From positions 1 through 61,705 of the forward strand of contig JBFLWM010000034.1 in the NCBI GenBank assembly GCA_040755915.1: a stretch of 61,705 nt of DNA, read 5' to 3'. The position numbers and the translations under genes are program-made. Position 1 is the stretch's first letter; every line of letters begins with the position of its first letter. Shown piece by piece: positions 57,996 to 61,705 of the stretch. This stretch comes from Sulfurivermis sp040755915. GTDB lineage: Bacteria > Pseudomonadota > Gammaproteobacteria > Thiohalomonadales > Thiohalomonadaceae. Below the pieces are notes generated by a model, which saw only the letters and a list, made by a program, of their open reading frames with translations, was not told the origin of the DNA and made no database searches.

Positions 57996-60900
57996 ATGCT
58001 GCTGTTGCGCGGAAGTCCGGCTCTGTCCCCGTTTCGTCTGGAAAAGCTGCTGGCGCAGGTGCGCCGCGCTGCGCCGGGGGTGGAGCACCTCTACGCCGAG
58101 TTCGTCCACTTCGCCGACACGGAGCGGGCGCTCACCGACGCCGAACGTGCGGTGCTGGAACAGCTGCTCAGCTATGGCCCGCGCCTGACGGTGGAGGAGC
58201 CGCACGGCCGGCTGTTCTTCGTGGTGCCGCGCCTCGGCACCATCTCGCCCTGGGCCTCCAAGGCCACCGATATTGCGCACAACTGCGGCCTGTCCATGGT
58301 GCACCGGCTGGAGCGCGGCGTCGCCTACTATGCCGCCAAGGCGGGCGATGCCCCGTTCAGCGAGGACGAGGCCGCCGCCGTGGCCGCCCTGCTGCACGAC
58401 CGCATGACCGAGAGCGTGCTGGAGGCGCTGGAGGAGGCGGCCGGGCTGTTCCGTGTGCAGGAGCCGGCGCCGCTGCGCTCGGTGGACGTGCTCACCGGCG
58501 GCCGCGCCGCCCTGGAGCGTGCCAACAGGGACTGGGGCCTGGCCCTGGCCGCCGACGAAATCGATTACCTGGTGGAGAACTTCACCGCCCTCGGCCGCAA
58601 CCCGACCGACGTCGAGCTGATGATGTTCGCCCAGGCCAACTCCGAGCACTGCCGCCACAAGATATTCAATGCCGACTGGGTCATCGACGGCCAGGCGCAG
58701 GACAAGTCGCTGTTCGGCATGATCCGCAACACCTATCACCACAACAGCCGGGGCATCCTGTCCGCCTACAAGGACAACGCCGCCGTCATCGAGGGCTACC
58801 CGGCGGGCCGCTTCTACCCGCGGCCGGACAGCGGCGAGTACGCCGCCCACCCCGAGTCGGTGGCGATCCTGATGAAGGTGGAGACCCACAACCACCCCAC
58901 CGCCATCTCCCCTTTCCCCGGTGCCGCCACCGGCTCCGGCGGCGAGATCCGCGACGAGGGCGCCACCGGCCGAGGTTCCAAGCCCAAGGCGGGCCTGACC
59001 GGTTTCTCCGTTTCCAACCTGCGCATCCCCGGCTTCGAACAGCCCTGGGAACGCGACCACGGCAAGCCGGGGCGTATCGTCTCGGCCCTGCAGATCATGA
59101 TCGACGGCCCGCTCGGCGCCGCTGCCTTCAACAACGAATTCGGCCGTCCGGCCATCAACGGCTATTTCCGCACCTATGAAGAGAAGGTGCATGGCCCGAA
59201 CGGCGAAGAGGTGCGCGGCTACCACAAGCCGATCATGCTGGCCGGCGGCCTCGGCAACATCCGCGTCGACCACGTGGAGAAGAACCGCATCCCGCCCGGC
59301 GCGCAGCTGGTGGTGCTGGGTGGCCCCGCCATGCTCATCGGCCTGGGCGGCGGCGCGGCGTCCTCCATGAGCACCGGCCAGTCCCACGAGGACCTGGACT
59401 TCGCCTCGGTGCAGCGCGGCAATCCGGAGATCGAGCGCCGCTGCCAGGAGGTCATCGACCGCTGCTGGCAGCTGGGCGAACACAACCCCATCGTCTCCAT
59501 CCACGATGTCGGCGCCGGCGGCCTGTCCAATGCCATGCCGGAGCTGGTCAACGACGCCGGGCGCGGTGCGCGCTTCGAGCTGCGCGCCATCCCCAACGAC
59601 GAGCCGGGCATGGCGCCGATGGAGATCTGGTGCAACGAGGCGCAGGAGCGCTACGTCCTCGCCGTGCGGCCGGAGGATATGGAGCGCTTTGCCAAAATCT
59701 GTGAGCGCGAGCGCGCGCCCTATGCGGTAATCGGTGAGGCCACCGAGGAACAGCGTCTGGTGCTGGGCGATGGTCATTTCGAGAACACCCCCATCGACCT
59801 GCCGCTGGAGGTGCTGCTGGGCAAGCCGCCCAAGATGCTGCGCGACGTGCAGCACAGGCCGTTCCACAAGAGCGAGCTGCATACCCGTCATATCGACCTG
59901 AAGGATGCCGCCTATCGCCTGCTGCGCCTGCCCACGGTGGCGAGCAAGAACTTCCTCATCACCATCGGCGACCGCACCGTCACCGGCCTGGTGTGCCGCG
60001 ACCAGATGGTCGGCCCGTGGCAGGTGCCGGTGGCCGACTGCGGCGTCACCGCCACCTCCTTCGACGTCTACACCGGCGAGGCCATGGCCATGGGCGAGCG
60101 CACTCCGGTGGCCCTCATCGATCACGCCGCCTCGGCGCGCATGGCGGTGGGCGAGGCGCTGACCAACATCGCCGCTGCGCGCATCGACGACATCTCGCGC
60201 ATCGTGCTGTCCGCCAACTGGATGGCCCCGGCCGGTCATCCGGGCGAGGATGCCGGCCTGTATGCGGCGGTGAAGGCGGTGGGCATGGAGCTGTGCCCGG
60301 CGCTCGGCATTGCCATTCCGGTGGGCAAGGACTCCATGTCCATGAAGACGGTATGGGAGGAGAACGGCGTAAAGAACAGCGTTACCGCGCCGCTGTCGCT
60401 GATCGTCACCGCCTTCGCGCCGGTGTCCGATGTGCGCAAGAGCCTCACCCCGGAACTGCGCGACGACAAGGGCGACAGCGATCTGATCTTCATCGACCTG
60501 GGCAAGGGCAAGAACCGTCTCGGCGGCTCCTGCCTGGCGCAGGTGTACAAGGAGCTGGGCCATCACGCCCCCGACCTGGACGACGCGCAGCAGTTCAAGG
60601 CCTTTTTCGACTGCATCCAGGACCTGAACGCCAAGGGCCTGCTGCTGGCCTATCACGACCGCTCCGACGGTGGTCTGTTCGTCACCCTGGCCGAGATGGC
60701 CTTTGCTGGCCACACCGGCATCAGCGTCGAGCTGGACGGACTGGAGGGTGATGCCGCCGCGCTCCTGTTCAACGAGGAGTTGGGCGCGGTGCTCCAGGTA
60801 CGCCACGTCGACACCGATGACGTGCTGGCGTATCTGCACGATGCCGGCCTCGGCAGGCACAGCTACGTCATCGGCACGCTCAATGACGATGACCGCATCG

Positions 60901-61705
60901 TCATCAGCCAGGATCGCATCGCGCTGCTCGACGAGCCGCGCATCGAGCTGCAGCGCGCCTGGTCCGAGACCAGCTACCGCATGCAGGCACTGCGTGACAA
61001 TCCGGAGTGCGCGCAGGAAGAGTTCGACACCCTGCTCGATGCCGATGATCCGGGCCTGCACGCCGAGCTCAGCTTCGATATCGACGAGGACGTTGCCGCG
61101 CCCTTCATCCACAGCGGCCAGCGGCCGCGCGTCGCCATCCTGCGCGAGCAGGGCGTCAACGGCCAGGTGGAAATGGCGGCCGCATTTGATCGCGCCGGCT
61201 TTGCCGCGGTGGACGTGCACATGAGCGACATCATCAGCGGCCGCGTGTCGTTGCAGGATTACACCGGCCTGGTCGCCTGCGGCGGCTTCTCCTACGGTGA
61301 CGTGCTCGGCGCCGGCGGCGGCTGGGCCAAGTCGATCCTGTTCAACCCGCGCGCGCGCGACGAATTCGCCGCCTTCTTCCAGCGCGGCGACAGCTTCAGC
61401 CTCGGCGTGTGCAACGGCTGCCAGATGATGTCCAACCTGCACGAGCTCATCCCCGGCGCCGAGGGCTGGCCGCGCTTCGTGCGCAACGAGTCCGAGCAGT
61501 TCGAGGCGCGCGTGGCGATGGTGGAAATCGTCAAGTCGCCGTCGCTGTTCCTCGCCGGCATGGAAGGCTCGCGCATGCCCATCGCCGTGGCCCACGGCGA
61601 AGGCCGCGCCGAATTCGCCGACGCCGAGATGGGACCGGCCATGGCGCTGCGCAATCAGCGTGTCGCCATGCGCTGGGTCAACAACTACGGCGACCCCACC
61701 GAGAT
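57996..61705 (+). CDS. purL: Phosphoribosylformylglycinamidine synthase (partial, runs off right edge)
   Basis: 1236 codons present; the single-chain form is about 1290-1300 residues, so only the last ~60 are missing. Start ATG 57996. Order: PurS-like N-terminal domain, linker, two AIR-synthase halves (ANSEHCRHKIFNADW, KVETHNHPTAISPF, GPAMLIGLGGG, SIHDVGAGGLSN, GKDSMSMKT) and a glutamine amidotransferase domain with nucleophile C1139 in GVCNGCQMM. The final His-Glu of the amidotransferase lies beyond the window. Fourth step of purine synthesis: FGAR + Gln + ATP to FGAM. Confidence 0.97.
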   Translation, partial: MLLLRGSPALSPFRLEKLLAQVRRAAPGVEHLYAEFVHFADTERALTDAERAVLEQLLSYGPRLTVEEPHGRLFFVVPRLGTISPWASKATDIAHNCGLSMVHRLERGVAYYAAKAGDAPFSEDEAAAVAALLHDRMTESVLEALEEAAGLFRVQEPAPLRSVDVLTGGRAALERANRDWGLALAADEIDYLVENFTALGRNPTDVELMMFAQANSEHCRHKIFNADWVIDGQAQDKSLFGMIRNTYHHNSRGILSAYKDNAAVIEGYPAGRFYPRPDSGEYAAHPESVAILMKVETHNHPTAISPFPGAATGSGGEIRDEGATGRGSKPKAGLTGFSVSNLRIPGFEQPWERDHGKPGRIVSALQIMIDGPLGAAAFNNEFGRPAINGYFRTYEEKVHGPNGEEVRGYHKPIMLAGGLGNIRVDHVEKNRIPPGAQLVVLGGPAMLIGLGGGAASSMSTGQSHEDLDFASVQRGNPEIERRCQEVIDRCWQLGEHNPIVSIHDVGAGGLSNAMPELVNDAGRGARFELRAIPNDEPGMAPMEIWCNEAQERYVLAVRPEDMERFAKICERERAPYAVIGEATEEQRLVLGDGHFENTPIDLPLEVLLGKPPKMLRDVQHRPFHKSELHTRHIDLKDAAYRLLRLPTVASKNFLITIGDRTVTGLVCRDQMVGPWQVPVADCGVTATSFDVYTGEAMAMGERTPVALIDHAASARMAVGEALTNIAAARIDDISRIVLSANWMAPAGHPGEDAGLYAAVKAVGMELCPALGIAIPVGKDSMSMKTVWEENGVKNSVTAPLSLIVTAFAPVSDVRKSLTPELRDDKGDSDLIFIDLGKGKNRLGGSCLAQVYKELGHHAPDLDDAQQFKAFFDCIQDLNAKGLLLAYHDRSDGGLFVTLAEMAFAGHTGISVELDGLEGDAAALLFNEELGAVLQVRHVDTDDVLAYLHDAGLGRHSYVIGTLNDDDRIVISQDRIALLDEPRIELQRAWSETSYRMQALRDNPECAQEEFDTLLDADDPGLHAELSFDIDEDVAAPFIHSGQRPRVAILREQGVNGQVEMAAAFDRAGFAAVDVHMSDIISGRVSLQDYTGLVACGGFSYGDVLGAGGGWAKSILFNPRARDEFAAFFQRGDSFSLGVCNGCQMMSNLHELIPGAEGWPRFVRNESEQFEARVAMVEIVKSPSLFLAGMEGSRMPIAVAHGEGRAEFADAEMGPAMALRNQRVAMRWVNNYGDPTE

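Noticed and set aside
57882..61595. 1237-codon open frame antisense to purL
   Set aside because: Shadow of the complete PurL reading frame, low-complexity composition, no ribosome site.
1..61705. CRISPR arrays, tRNA or rRNA genes, intact transposases
   Set aside because: I searched the gaps by eye and found no spacer-repeat array, cloverleaf or transposase motif; the repeats present are short palindromes.

Overview
The window is 61.7 kb of GC-rich, gene-dense chromosome from a Gram-negative gammaproteobacterium. The order pepA-holC-(small ORF)-valS, the divergent lptFG, a single-chain PurL, Slt, omptin and NfsB all fit that class. A flavocytochrome c sulfide dehydrogenase (fccAB) behind a nine-haem cytochrome c/cytochrome b fusion, plus a NifJ-type pyruvate:ferredoxin oxidoreductase, point to a sulfur-oxidising lineage of the Chromatiales/Ectothiorhodospiraceae type. 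That placement is inference. I see no rRNA, tRNA, CRISPR, phage or intact insertion sequence.

Layout. 0-8 kb: hotdog thioesterase, small secreted protein, NfsB nitroreductase, lipoprotein hydrolase, hemerythrin, HD-GYP phosphodiesterase, then a membrane C13-type peptidase convergent with an omptin across a strong shared terminator. 8-16 kb: Slt transglycosylase, TPR-PDZ lipoprotein, then the sulfide-oxidation operon (nonahaem cytochrome-b fusion, fccA, fccB). A near-consensus sigma-54 promoter with palindromes upstream precedes this operon. 16-20 kb: unknown secreted proteins, a divergent MarR/haem-copper-oxidase-like pair, DUF6524, GDSL esterase, spermidine-synthase-like protein. 20-26 kb: a GltD-like Fe-S flavoprotein and nifJ. 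26-34 kb: PCuAC copper chaperone, PilB/GspE-like ATPase with an FHA-adenylate cyclase, then a tight run ending in IMPase, MarC and a Bax-like glucosaminidase. 34-43 kb: polysaccharide deacetylase, OmpA-like protein, a metal-transport trio (CDF, GNAT, VIT-like), tex, UPF0149, glycogen phosphorylase. 43-51 kb: hemerythrin, valS, holC, pepA, lptF, lptG. 51-61.7 kb: FecR protein with a TPR/beta-barrel outer-membrane protein, carbonic anhydrase, RDD protein, LtaS-like phosphotransferase, PAP2 phosphatase, and purL running off the right edge.

How the genes work together. The fcc cluster should take electrons from sulfide in the periplasm, and the cytochrome b fusion could connect them to the membrane pool. 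NifJ with its GltD-like neighbour probably links pyruvate/acetyl-CoA, ferredoxin and NAD(P)H. LptFG, Slt, Bax-like, omptin, LtaS-like and PAP2 form an envelope theme.

The most unusual signals are the sigma-54 promoter and palindrome cluster ahead of the sulfide operon, an in-frame palindromic insertion in valS, and two families of short repeats that overlap or supply the stop codons of unrelated genes.
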